In this document: in pieces, positions 50,348 through 58,446 of the stretch | Layout: each line of letters begins with the position of its first letter | Numbering within the stretch: the first letter of the stretch is position 1 | NCBI GenBank assembly: GCA_014874475.1 | Contig: JADBJJ010000027.1 | Location: 159,793-223,792, forward strand | Length of the DNA: 64,000 bases | From: Chloroflexota bacterium | Lineage (GTDB): Bacteria; Chloroflexota; Anaerolineae; B4-G1; DUEL01 | Direction: 5' to 3' | Position numbers and translations under genes: made by a program | The notes under the pieces: generated by a model | The model's database searches: none | Told to the model about the DNA's origin: nothing | What the model saw: only the letters and a program-made list of their open reading frames with translations

Positions 50348-52834
50348 TCAGGGGGCCAGGACGCGGATGGAAACCGGGGCGCTCCGGAGGGGGCGCCCGT
50401 TTTCGTCTCGTCCCACGGCCAGGAAGGTGTGTTCGCCCGCCTGTAGGGTCCAGAGTACCTCGTAGGGTAGGGTCGTGAAGGTCGCCAGTGGTTGCCCGTT
50501 TGCGTAGAGCGTCACCTCGGCCACCCGCACGCCGTCCGCCGGGCGGGCAGCGACGCGGATGGCCTGATAGGTCCCCGGCACGAGGGGGGAGAGCCGGTAG
50601 ATGGTGCCATCGTCGGGGTGGGTGATGACCAGGGGCGGGCCGGCAGAGGCGCCCCTTTCTCCGCCGGGCATCTCCGGCGGCAGAGGCCAGTGGTTGGCCC
50701 GGGCCCACTCCCAGGCTTCCGCCGGCGGGACGATGAAGGCTCGCTCTTCCACCCGCTCCGGCGGTGTGCCGGGCTCGGCCAGAAGCCCGGTGGCGCGGTC
50801 TATCCGGAAGAGTTGATACCAGTTATCCGGCTCCGTGGGGGCAGTGCCGGCGATGAAGAGTTCCTCGCGCGTGCGCGGGCAGAGGGGGGTCGGCAGAAGC
50901 CCAGAGGGAACGCAGACTCGCACCCGCTCCAGCCCCGGCGGTTCAAGGTACGGAACCACTGGCTGGCCCCGCAGGGCCCGTTCCATAAAGTCGTGCCAGA
51001 TGGGGCCGGCCCCCTCTACTCCGGATACATCCCGCATAGGCCGCCCATCGGCGTTCCCGACCCAGACCCCGGTCACTAACTGGGGGGTGTACCCCACCGT
51101 CCAGTTGTCCCGCCAGTCGGACGAGGTGCCGGTTTTGACCGCTGCCGGGCGGGAGAGGCTGAGGACGCTGCCGGTACCGAAGGCGGGAGCACGGGCATTC
51201 TCGTCGGAGAGAATGTCGGTGATGAGGTAAGCGACGCGCGGGTCCAGGACCTGTGCGCCGGGGACGAGCCGGGCCTGGTAGCGCAATTGCCCGCGCACGT
51301 CCCGTACTTCCAGCACACCGAAAGGGTCCACCCGCTGTCCCCCGTTGGCGAAGGCCGCGTACGCGGCGGTCAGTTCCAGCAACCGCACCTCGCCGCCCCC
51401 CAACGCCAGCGCCAGCCCGAACCGCTCCCCTGTCCCGAAGGAGGTTATCCCCATCCTGTTGGCAAGGGTCACCAGCCGGTCTACCCCAACCATATGCAGC
51501 ACCCGGACGGCGGGGATGTTCAGGGACTGAGCCAGCGCTTCCCGTGCGGAGACAGGCCCGTGAAACCGGCGGTCGTAGTTCTCCGGCACGTAGGGGAGTC
51601 CCTCCCGGGTGGGAAAGGCTGTGCGGACGTCCAGGATGACCGAGGCAGGGGTCAGCAGGGCTTGTCCCTGGGCCTGACCGTCGGCATAGGGGGTGAAGGC
51701 CGCGGCATAAATGAGAGGTTTGAGCGCGGAGCCGGGTTGTCGGAGAGCCAGCGCCGCGTTCACTGCTCCGTCTATGGCCGGGTTGAAATAGTCGGGGCTG
51801 CCGACCATCGCCAGAATCGCGCCGGTCTGCGGGTCCAGGGCCACCAGCGCGGCGTTGTTCACTTCCCGCAGGCCGCTCTCCTCACTGGCCTGCGTCAGGC
51901 GCGCCAGATGCCGCCGGACCGCCTCTTCGGCAGTATGCTGGAGATTCAGGTCCAGCGTCGTGGTCACGACCAGCCCCTCGGTGTAGAGGGCCTCGGCACC
52001 GAATTCTCGTTCCAGCCACGCCCAGACGTACATCACGAAGTGGGGGGCCTCAATCGGGAAGGGCGTGGCGGCAAAATGAAGCCGCTCCCGGGCCGCCAGT
52101 TCCACCTGCTCAGGGGTGATGTACCCTTGCTCCACCATCAGCCCCAGGACGACCTGTTGCCGTTTCCGAGCCCGTTCGGGATCGGTCAGGGGATTGTAGA
52201 AGGCCGGGGACTGAGGGAGACCGGCCAGGAGCGCGCATTCTGCCAAACTCAGTTCCCGCACACCCTTGCCGAAGTAGGTTTGCGCGGCGGCCTCTATACC
52301 GTAGGCCAGGTTGCCGTAATAGACTTCGTTCAGGTAAAGGGCCAAGACCTCGTCTTTGGTGAACGTTCGGGCAATGCGCCAGGCCAGGATGGACTCCCGG
52401 AGTTTCCGTATGAGGGTGCGCTGGCTTCGCTCCTGGGGGGAGAGGAGGAGGTTGCGGGCCACCTGCTGGGTGATGGTAGAGCCGCCCGCCAGCACCTCGC
52501 CACCCCGGAGGTTAATCCAGAGCGCGCGCAGGATGCCTCGGATATCCACCCCCGGATTGGTGTAGAAATCGGCGTCCTCGGTGGCGATGGTGGCCTGGCG
52601 GCAATAGAGGGGAATCTCCTCCAGCGGCACCGGGACATGGCGCCCGGCGTGAGGGTCGGTGATTTCGTAGAGCAGCCGGCCGTGCCGGTCCAGGATGCGG
52701 GAGGAGATGCCCGTCTGGTGCTCATAGAGGGCGTGGGGGGAAGGGAGGTCGGCGATGAGGAGATGGGCGCCCACCGCTCCGACCGCCACCAGAAGGGCCA
52801 GAATCAGGAACAGGAACTTCCCCAGTCGGCGCAT
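50348..52834 (-). CDS. bifunctional penicillin-binding protein with PbpC-like C-terminal domain
   Basis: An 828-residue class A PBP paralogous to the one at 9408. One N-terminal membrane helix (about 6-28); GT51 with ATEDADFY (Glu about 85), GGSTITQQVARN and ALYLNEVYYG; transpeptidase with SALK (Ser about 367), SLN and KTGT (about 566). The last 100 residues resemble the Ig-like biPBP_C domain of PbpC (VAEVTLYANGQPLATF; AGEHTFLAVGRDENG). It has no Thr-Pro tail, which is the main difference from the other copy. It is convergent with the CARDB gene. Confidence 0.93.
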   Translation of the reverse strand: MRRLGKFLFLILALLVAVGAVGAHLLIADLPSPHALYEHQTGISSRILDRHGRLLYEITDPHAGRHVPVPLEEIPLYCRQATIATEDADFYTNPGVDIRGILRALWINLRGGEVLAGGSTITQQVARNLLLSPQERSQRTLIRKLRESILAWRIARTFTKDEVLALYLNEVYYGNLAYGIEAAAQTYFGKGVRELSLAECALLAGLPQSPAFYNPLTDPERARKRQQVVLGLMVEQGYITPEQVELAARERLHFAATPFPIEAPHFVMYVWAWLEREFGAEALYTEGLVVTTTLDLNLQHTAEEAVRRHLARLTQASEESGLREVNNAALVALDPQTGAILAMVGSPDYFNPAIDGAVNAALALRQPGSALKPLIYAAAFTPYADGQAQGQALLTPASVILDVRTAFPTREGLPYVPENYDRRFHGPVSAREALAQSLNIPAVRVLHMVGVDRLVTLANRMGITSFGTGERFGLALALGGGEVRLLELTAAYAAFANGGQRVDPFGVLEVRDVRGQLRYQARLVPGAQVLDPRVAYLITDILSDENARAPAFGTGSVLSLSRPAAVKTGTSSDWRDNWTVGYTPQLVTGVWVGNADGRPMRDVSGVEGAGPIWHDFMERALRGQPVVPYLEPPGLERVRVCVPSGLLPTPLCPRTREELFIAGTAPTEPDNWYQLFRIDRATGLLAEPGTPPERVEERAFIVPPAEAWEWARANHWPLPPEMPGGERGASAGPPLVITHPDDGTIYRLSPLVPGTYQAIRVAARPADGVRVAEVTLYANGQPLATFTTLPYEVLWTLQAGEHTFLAVGRDENGRPLRSAPVSIRVLAP

Positions 52835-52897
52835 AACGGGAAAAGGGAGGGGATTTGCGGCGGGGACGAAGCCGCCCGTCGCACTTCCCGCTCTTTC

Positions 52898-54184
52898 TCA
52901 CTCCAGGAACAGGGTCTCCGTCGCGTCGTCGTAGGCGATGACTTCGGCGTAGCGGCCCCAGTTGACGATTGTCTCCAATTGTTGCTTCGCCTCATCGGGC
53001 GGGAATTCCAGTTCCAGCGCCCGCAGGACGACGTCCCACTTCAGCCGGCGGTTTTCGGCCACATTTAGCAGTGAGAGCAGCCATCGGAACATCGGGAGCC
53101 GCCGGATACGGGTGGCGAAAATCTCCTTGCGGGCCAGGATGCTGGCCTCAGCGAACGTCTCCCCCAGGGGGGTCAGGGCAATGTCGCCGCTCCCCAGGGT
53201 GGCGAAGCCCAACAACTCCGCCACTTCCGTCACCTGCAGCAGGTGGTTGGAATCCACGCTCAACTCCTTAGCCAGGCGGTAGAGGTCATGCCGACGGTCG
53301 GGCATCTCGGCCACGTGCTCCAGGAGGCCTGCCAGGCCGTTGATGGTGATGGGCGGCAGGGCCCGGATGCGCCCCGGCTCGCCCGGCGCTGCGCCTAGTT
53401 CCACATACTCCGGCTGAGTCTGCCCGGCCAGCAGGCTATAGACCTTGTCCACCTGCTCCAGGAACTCCGGCGACCGTCGCTGCCGAGGGTGGGGCAGGTC
53501 TACCGTCATCTCCGCCACCACCCGCCCCGGGTCTTTCTCCATCACCACGATCCGGTCGGCCATAAAGACCGCTTCCTCAATGTTGTGGGTCACCATCAGG
53601 ATGGCCTGGGTAGGAATTTTTCCTTCTGTCCAGAGTTCCAGCAATTCGCCTCGCAACGCCTCGGCGCTCAGCACGTCCAGCGCGGAGAAGGGCTCGTCCA
53701 GGCACAGCAGTTCCGGTTCCACGGCCATCGCGCGGGCGAAGCCCACCTTCTGGCGCATCCCGCCGGAGAGTTCGCGCGGATAGGCAATCTCAAACCCATC
53801 CAGCCCGACCCGGTCCAGCAGGTCCAGCGCGCGGGCAGTCCGCAACTTGGGGGGGACACCGCGTGCCTTCAGCGCCACCTCTACATTCTCTATGACCGTG
53901 AGCCAGGGGAAGAGCGCGAAGGTCTGGAAAACGATGGTGGCGTGAGGGTTGACGCCCCGAAGCGGCTGACCGCGATAGAGCACGATCCCCTCCGTCGGCC
54001 GCTGCAGGCCGGTAACAATGCGCAGAAGGGTGCTCTTCCCGCAACCCGACGGCCCCAGCAGGCAGAGAAATTCCCCCTCACGGACAGCCAGGTTCACGTC
54101 CTGCAGGGCGACGAACTGGCGGGAGCCAGTGCGGTAAATCTGCTGGACATAGCGGACTTCTAATAAGTAGCCATTGGTGGGCAT
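52898..54184 (-). CDS. ABC importer ATPase, NitT/TauT type with C-terminal regulatory domain
   Basis: A 428-residue ATPase. Residues 1-260 carry Walker A GPSGCGKST, Q-loop VFQTFALFPW, signature LSGGMRQK, Walker B LLCLDEPFSALD and VTHNIEEAVFMADR, all of the nitrate/sulfonate/taurine class. Residues about 290-428 are an AAA-associated C-terminal domain found on some such ATPases, presumed regulatory. It follows the double permease by four bases. No substrate-binding protein gene is nearby, so the substrate is open. Confidence 0.9.
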   Translation of the reverse strand: MPTNGYLLEVRYVQQIYRTGSRQFVALQDVNLAVREGEFLCLLGPSGCGKSTLLRIVTGLQRPTEGIVLYRGQPLRGVNPHATIVFQTFALFPWLTVIENVEVALKARGVPPKLRTARALDLLDRVGLDGFEIAYPRELSGGMRQKVGFARAMAVEPELLCLDEPFSALDVLSAEALRGELLELWTEGKIPTQAILMVTHNIEEAVFMADRIVVMEKDPGRVVAEMTVDLPHPRQRRSPEFLEQVDKVYSLLAGQTQPEYVELGAAPGEPGRIRALPPITINGLAGLLEHVAEMPDRRHDLYRLAKELSVDSNHLLQVTEVAELLGFATLGSGDIALTPLGETFAEASILARKEIFATRIRRLPMFRWLLSLLNVAENRRLKWDVVLRALELEFPPDEAKQQLETIVNWGRYAEVIAYDDATETLFLE

Positions 54185-54188
54185 GGGC

Positions 54189-55964
54189 TTACTCCATCCG
54201 ATACCGTTCTTCGGCCAGGCGGTAGAGTCGACGCCAGAGGGTACGGTTGATGAGGATGACGGCCAGGACCATCGTCAGTGTAGCGGCCAGCAGGAGAGGG
54301 TAGTCGCCGGTGGCGGTGGCGCGGGCGATGAGGGCACCGATGCCCACGGTGAAGAGCGTCTGTCCGCCGAACTCCACGTGCTCGGCGACGATGCTGGCGT
54401 TCCAGGCCCCGCCGCTGGCAGTGATGGCCCCGGTGATGATGTACGGGAACAGGCTGGGCAGGATGAGGGTCTGCCAGCGCTTCCACCGGCTCAGGCCGAT
54501 GAGGGCTGAGGTGTATTTCAGGTCCTGGGGGATGGCCGATGCCCCTGCAATGATATTGAAGAGCAGATACCACTGGGTGCCCGTCAGCATCAGCACGACA
54601 GCGGCGATGTTCAGCCCGCCCGGCAGGCCGATAATCAGGAGCAGGAACACCGGGAAAAGGGCCGTCGCCGGGATGGAGGCTGCCACCTGGACGATGGGCT
54701 GCAGGTAGTTCGCCGCGCGGGGATTGGTACCGATGGCCACGCCGACGGGAATCGTCCAGGCCAGCGCGATGAGCAGGGAAGTGGAGACCCGCAGGAGAGT
54801 TGCCAGAACGCCCAGCCCGATTTCCCCCCACTGGCTGGCCGGTACGGAAAGCAGCATCAGGGCTGTGCGAAAACCGCCGTAGGCCATCCCCAGGCCGACG
54901 ATCAAGCCCGCTGCATAGAGGAGGTAGGGCGGGTTCCCTTTCCCTTTCGTCCCCTCCGGCGCTCCGGCGCGACGGATAAGCCACGTGTCTACGCGCTCGT
55001 TCAGCGGCTGCCAGACCTTCTCCGATACTTGCTCCAGCAGTCGGGAGTTTTGGAGAAGGTCATAGAACCAGGACTTGGGCGGATTTTCCCCTTCCACCGT
55101 CTCCAGTTTAAAGCGGTCAGCCCAGGCCAGCAGGGGCCGCCAGACCAGTTGGTCCAGGGCGACGATGACCAGCACCATTGCGCCGATGCCCCAGAGGATG
55201 GCGCGGGTATCGCCCTGACTGGCGGCCTCCTGCAGATAGGCCCCCAGGCCAGGGAGGCGGAAGTCCCGCTGTCCCACAGTGAAAATCTCCGCCGCCATCA
55301 AGAAGAACCAGCCCCCGGCCCAACTCATCATACTGTTCCAGAGCAGACTGATGGCTGCAAACGGAAGTTCCAGTACCTTGAAGCGGAGCCAGCCGTTGAA
55401 GCGGAAAATGGCACTGGCCTCCCGCAGTTCCACCGGGATGGTGGTCAGGGACTGATACCAGGCAAAAGTCATATTCCAGACCTGGCTGGTGAAAATGAGT
55501 ACAATGGAAGCCAGTTCGGCCGCGGTCCGCTCCGGCAGGATGGCGCTGAGGCTCAGGAGGACCACCGGCAAGAAAGAAAGGATGGGCACGCTTTGGAGAA
55601 CGTCCAGCAGGGGCATCAGGACCCGCTCGGCGCGGCGGTTATAGGCCGCCAGGCGGCCGTAGACCAGGGTGAAGAACAGAGAGAGGGTATATGCGGCGGC
55701 CATTCGGCCGATGGAGCGGAGTGCATAGTAGGGCAGCATGCGGGGAGAAAGGGAGATGGTGGGACCTTCCACCATCTCTGGGGCGCGCAGGGCCAGCCGC
55801 GCGCCCACATAGATGAGGACGGCGAGACCGATCATAACGACGACATCGCCGATGGAGAAACCGCGACCGAAGGGTTGCTCCACTCGGAAAATCAGCCTCC
55901 GCCGGGAGGCTTTCTCTTCCGGTCGGGGCCTTTCAGGACCCGCGAACGACTCCCTCAGCGCCAA
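54189..55964 (-). CDS. ABC importer permease, two permease domains fused
   Basis: About 591 residues with two complete BPD_transp_1 permease domains in tandem (about 55-290 and 350-590). Each has the EAA loop for the ATPase: ELREASAIFRFNGWLRFKVLELP and DLKYTSALIGLSRWKRWQTLILP. One chain thus replaces the usual homodimer. The two halves are clearly different. The start is unclear: TTG 55964 has CGGAGGGG upstream, and the open frame runs to 56024, but those first codons come from an ACGCAGAGGACGCAGAAG repeat and read NFCVLCVFCGEF, unlike a permease. Confidence 0.88.
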   Translation of the reverse strand: MALRESFAGPERPRPEEKASRRRLIFRVEQPFGRGFSIGDVVVMIGLAVLIYVGARLALRAPEMVEGPTISLSPRMLPYYALRSIGRMAAAYTLSLFFTLVYGRLAAYNRRAERVLMPLLDVLQSVPILSFLPVVLLSLSAILPERTAAELASIVLIFTSQVWNMTFAWYQSLTTIPVELREASAIFRFNGWLRFKVLELPFAAISLLWNSMMSWAGGWFFLMAAEIFTVGQRDFRLPGLGAYLQEAASQGDTRAILWGIGAMVLVIVALDQLVWRPLLAWADRFKLETVEGENPPKSWFYDLLQNSRLLEQVSEKVWQPLNERVDTWLIRRAGAPEGTKGKGNPPYLLYAAGLIVGLGMAYGGFRTALMLLSVPASQWGEIGLGVLATLLRVSTSLLIALAWTIPVGVAIGTNPRAANYLQPIVQVAASIPATALFPVFLLLIIGLPGGLNIAAVVLMLTGTQWYLLFNIIAGASAIPQDLKYTSALIGLSRWKRWQTLILPSLFPYIITGAITASGGAWNASIVAEHVEFGGQTLFTVGIGALIARATATGDYPLLLAATLTMVLAVILINRTLWRRLYRLAEERYRME

Positions 55965-55980
55965 AGTCCCCTCCGAAGTA

Positions 55981-56012
55981 AGGAATTCACCGCAGAAAAC
56001 GCAGAGGACGCA
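55981..56012. repeat. ACCGCAGAAAACGCAGAGGACGCAGAAG-type repeat
   Basis: Three CGCAGA units upstream of the tandem permease. It belongs to the same broad class as the repeats at 1610 and 28919. Confidence 0.55.
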
Positions 56013-56073
56013 GAAGTTCCCCACCTGTGCGGCTGGCAGAACACCTGCGAGCCGTTATCCTGCCCGCGTCACT

Positions 56074-56595
56074 TCACTGCTCAATCCCCGCCCGCGCCGG
56101 CACCCCGGCCTGATAGTAGTGCTTGACCTCCCGCATCTCCGTCACCAGATCGGCCCGGCTGATCAGTTCCTGGGGCGCGCAGCGGCCCGTCAGCACCACT
56201 TCCACTCCATCGGGGCGCTGGTCCAGGAAGGCCAGCACCTCCTCCACAGTGAGCAGGCCGAACCAGAGGGCCACGTTCACCTCATCCAGCACCACGATGT
56301 CGTACTGACCGGAGAGCATGGCTTCTCGGGCCCGTTCCAGCCCCTGATGGGCCTGGGCGATCTGCTCAGGGGTAATCTGGTCGCGCCGGACCCAACAATT
56401 GGGGTCTCCGTACTGCTCAATGGTGATCAGAGGGTGGTCCCGCAGGGCCTCCAGTTCGCCGTAGGGCCGGCCCTTCATAAATTGGCCGATGTAGGTGCGC
56501 AGGCCGTGGCCGGCGGCCCGCAGAGCCTGCCCTAGGGCCGCTGTCGTCTTCCCCTTACCGTCGCCGGTATACACCTGAATGTAACCCTTTTCCAT
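56074..56595 (-). CDS. cobO: cob(I)yrinic acid a,c-diamide adenosyltransferase
   Basis: A 173-residue CobO/BtuR/CobA-type ATP:corrinoid adenosyltransferase. The P-loop is YTGDGKGKTTAALG (about 9-22), LDEVNVAL is the Walker B and VVLTGRCAPQELISRADLVTEM is typical. It attaches the adenosyl group to cobalt in the synthesis or salvage of coenzyme B12. No other cobalamin gene is nearby, so it may serve salvage. Confidence 0.93.
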   Translation of the reverse strand: MEKGYIQVYTGDGKGKTTAALGQALRAAGHGLRTYIGQFMKGRPYGELEALRDHPLITIEQYGDPNCWVRRDQITPEQIAQAHQGLERAREAMLSGQYDIVVLDEVNVALWFGLLTVEEVLAFLDQRPDGVEVVLTGRCAPQELISRADLVTEMREVKHYYQAGVPARAGIEQ

Positions 56596-56644
56596 ACACC
56601 ATCTCCGGAAGAACGGTTATGCGTCATATGCCAGTACATCGCTC

Positions 56645-56686
56645 TTCACGTTTACTCTTCACTTTTCACCCTTCACGTTTCACTCA
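56645..56686. repeat. CACGTTTACTCTTCACTTTTCAC-type intergenic repeat
   Basis: TTCACGTTTACTCTTCACTTTTCACCC followed by TTCACGTTTCACTCACTC at the end of the MacB-type gene, the fourth copy of the GTGAAACGTGAA repeat (here on the minus strand). Confidence 0.5.
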
Positions 56687-57979
56687 CTCATACCTCAGCG
56701 CCGCAATGGGATTCAGCGACGCGGCCCGAGTCGCCGGATAGAGGCCGGAGAGCACTCCCACTCCGGTGGCGAACAGGATGGCAAAGAGGGGCAGCCAGAA
56801 CGGTGTATGGACCAGGGAGGGGAGCGTATCCGGAACCGTACCGCTCCGGGCCGCCTGGGCCATCAGATAAGTACGGGCGACGATGTTGATGACTCCGTTC
56901 AGGAGAATACCCAGCAGTACTCCGCCCACTCCGCCCAGCAGGCCGATGCTTCCCGACTCGGCCAGAAAAACGGACATCACATCCCGATTCGTCGCGCCGA
57001 TGGCCTTCATCAGGCCGATTTCTTTTGTCCGCTCGTAGATAGACATCAGCATCGTGTTGGCGATGCCGAAGGCGGCCACCAGCAAAGCGATAGCCCCGAT
57101 GCCGCCCAGGACCCCCTGGATAACCAGGAAGAACGAATTGATCTGCTGCAGGACACTGTGGGCGGAATACGCGTAGAACCCCTTTTGCAGAATCTCCCGC
57201 TCTACGGCGGTTACCTGGTCAGACCGGGCGACCTTGACCAGCGCCTGGCTGTAACCGTCGCGGGCGGGGTTGACCCGGCGGCCCGTGGACCACCCGTTCA
57301 GTTCCAGCACCTCCTGCAGGCTCATGAAGAGGGTATAATCATCGGAGTCGCCTTTTTTCTCCAGGACGCCCGCCACTCGCAGGCGCACCGTCCGTTCCAC
57401 CTGTTGTCCGTCCTCGGTGACACGGGTGAGCACCAGTTGGAGCGCCTGCCCCGAGAGGTCAGGGGCCTGGAAGACGCGGCGGCCCTGTGGGTCAAAGAAG
57501 TTTTCCGCCACCTGTGCTCCTGCGATAACCTGTCCGCTTCCCAGCCGTGCCGCGCCGCTAGCCATAGAAAAGTCCAGATAGTCTATCTGGGCCGGATCAA
57601 TCCCCACAATTTGAGTGCCTCCTATCAATCGCCCATAGCGCAACATAGCGGGGGCGTTCAGCGGCTCCTTCGGGATGACAGCGACCACACCAGGGAGTTT
57701 GCGGAATTCAGCCAGTGTGCGGTCATCTAGCACCCCCTCCCGTCCGGTGGTGGGAGCGCCGAAGATCGCCAGCGCTTGCCTCGGATAGACATTGATGTCG
57801 GTCAGGGAGCCTATGGAGGAAAGGTCGCGGAGGGCACTCTCCCGCATGCCGCCAGCCAGAGAGATGAGCACCATCACCGCCGCCGTGCCGATGACGACGC
57901 CGATGGCCGTCATCGCCACGCGGCCCTTCATCCGGCCCAGATTGTTCACCACCAGCCGCAGCAGGTCCCGAGCGTTCAT
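56684..57979 (-). CDS. MacB/FtsX-type ABC permease
   Basis: A 431-residue permease. The N-terminal part (DLLRLVVNNLGRMKGRVAMTAIGVVIGTAAVMVLISL) is a MacB-type opening; a large outside domain (about 55-280) precedes three membrane helices. The FtsX signature is ERTKEIGLMKAIGATNRDVM and PATRAASLNPIAALRYE is at the C terminus. It needs a separate ATPase; the only ATPase of this class in the window is at 17661, 38 kb away. ATG 57979 follows GGGAGGGAA. Confidence 0.9.
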   Translation of the reverse strand: MNARDLLRLVVNNLGRMKGRVAMTAIGVVIGTAAVMVLISLAGGMRESALRDLSSIGSLTDINVYPRQALAIFGAPTTGREGVLDDRTLAEFRKLPGVVAVIPKEPLNAPAMLRYGRLIGGTQIVGIDPAQIDYLDFSMASGAARLGSGQVIAGAQVAENFFDPQGRRVFQAPDLSGQALQLVLTRVTEDGQQVERTVRLRVAGVLEKKGDSDDYTLFMSLQEVLELNGWSTGRRVNPARDGYSQALVKVARSDQVTAVEREILQKGFYAYSAHSVLQQINSFFLVIQGVLGGIGAIALLVAAFGIANTMLMSIYERTKEIGLMKAIGATNRDVMSVFLAESGSIGLLGGVGGVLLGILLNGVINIVARTYLMAQAARSGTVPDTLPSLVHTPFWLPLFAILFATGVGVLSGLYPATRAASLNPIAALRYE

Positions 57980-58035
57980 TTCCCTCCCCGATACGGTCCT
58001 TTGACGGCAGCCCCTGTTCCTTGCGCTCAGGGGCA

Positions 58036-58063
58036 ATTGTACATCAACCTGGAGTTCCTGCAA
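58036..58063 (-). promoter_or_regulatory. promoter of the MacB-type permease gene (TTGCAG-16-TACAAT)
   Basis: On the minus strand, TTGCAG (58063-58058) and TACAAT (58041-58036) are 16 bases apart. The leader is about 50 bases and holds the GGGAGGG ribosome site. Confidence 0.65.
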
Positions 58064-58098
58064 GCATGAGTAACGGCTGTGTTGTCCCCTTTGTCCTG

Positions 58099-58181
58099 CC
58101 CTTGCAATGATTACTTTTGGGTAAAGAAACCATTAATAGTACTATAGTACCCTTGCAATAAAATGCAAATTGTTTTACAAT
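58099..58181 (+). promoter_or_regulatory. operator-rich promoter of the TadE surface locus
   Basis: TTGCAA (58153-58158) and TACAAT (58176-58181), 17 bases apart, form the promoter. Just upstream is the perfect 12-bp palindrome GTACTATAGTAC (58139-58150). CCCTTGCAATRA occurs twice, at 58099-58110 and 58150-58161, 51 bases (about five helical turns) apart. ATGCAA also repeats, and AATTGTTTTACAATT makes a palindrome around the -10. This local AT-rich stretch differs sharply from the surrounding GC-rich DNA. Confidence 0.7.
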
Positions 58182-58250
58182 TGAAATGCAACTGGTTTCC
58201 GATCTTTTTATGACGGGGCTTGCCAACGCGGGCCCGGAAGGGGACTTGAG

Positions 58251-58386
58251 GCCGGGCTGGAACTGTGGATATCAACGGACTTCCCAGATTCCAGGCCCGG
58301 CGATTTGCTATTCCTACAAACAGGCAGCGGTGCTTTGTGGGGAATTGCTCGCTTCGGATACTTGAAGCCGGATACCAACCGGTATC
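58251..58386 (+). ncRNA. candidate structured 5' leader of the TadE locus
   Basis: Three hairpins in series in the roughly 255-base leader. H1: GCCGGGCTGGAA (58251-58262) with TTCCAGGCCCGGC (58289-58301), 12 bp and one bulge, extended inside. H2: ATTCCTACAAA (58310-58320) with TTTGTGGGGAAT (58334-58345), capped by GCA/TGC. H3: GATACC (58371-58376) with GGTATC (58381-58386). A second GGATAC at 58356-58361 could pair with the same GGTATC, giving two exclusive folds. It matches no riboswitch consensus I know, including the c-di-GMP classes. The rest of the 467-base gap holds only the promoter elements listed. Confidence 0.4.
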
Positions 58387-58446
58387 AGGGGGCGGGCGAA
58401 AGGGGGTGCTGCTGCCTATCATCCGAACCGCTCCTGGGAGGGGCAG

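Noticed and set aside
58251-58386. c-di-GMP riboswitch controlling the TadE locus
   Set aside because: I looked for the conserved GEMM core (CGCAAAG block and receptor stem) and did not find it. Left as an unassigned structured leader.
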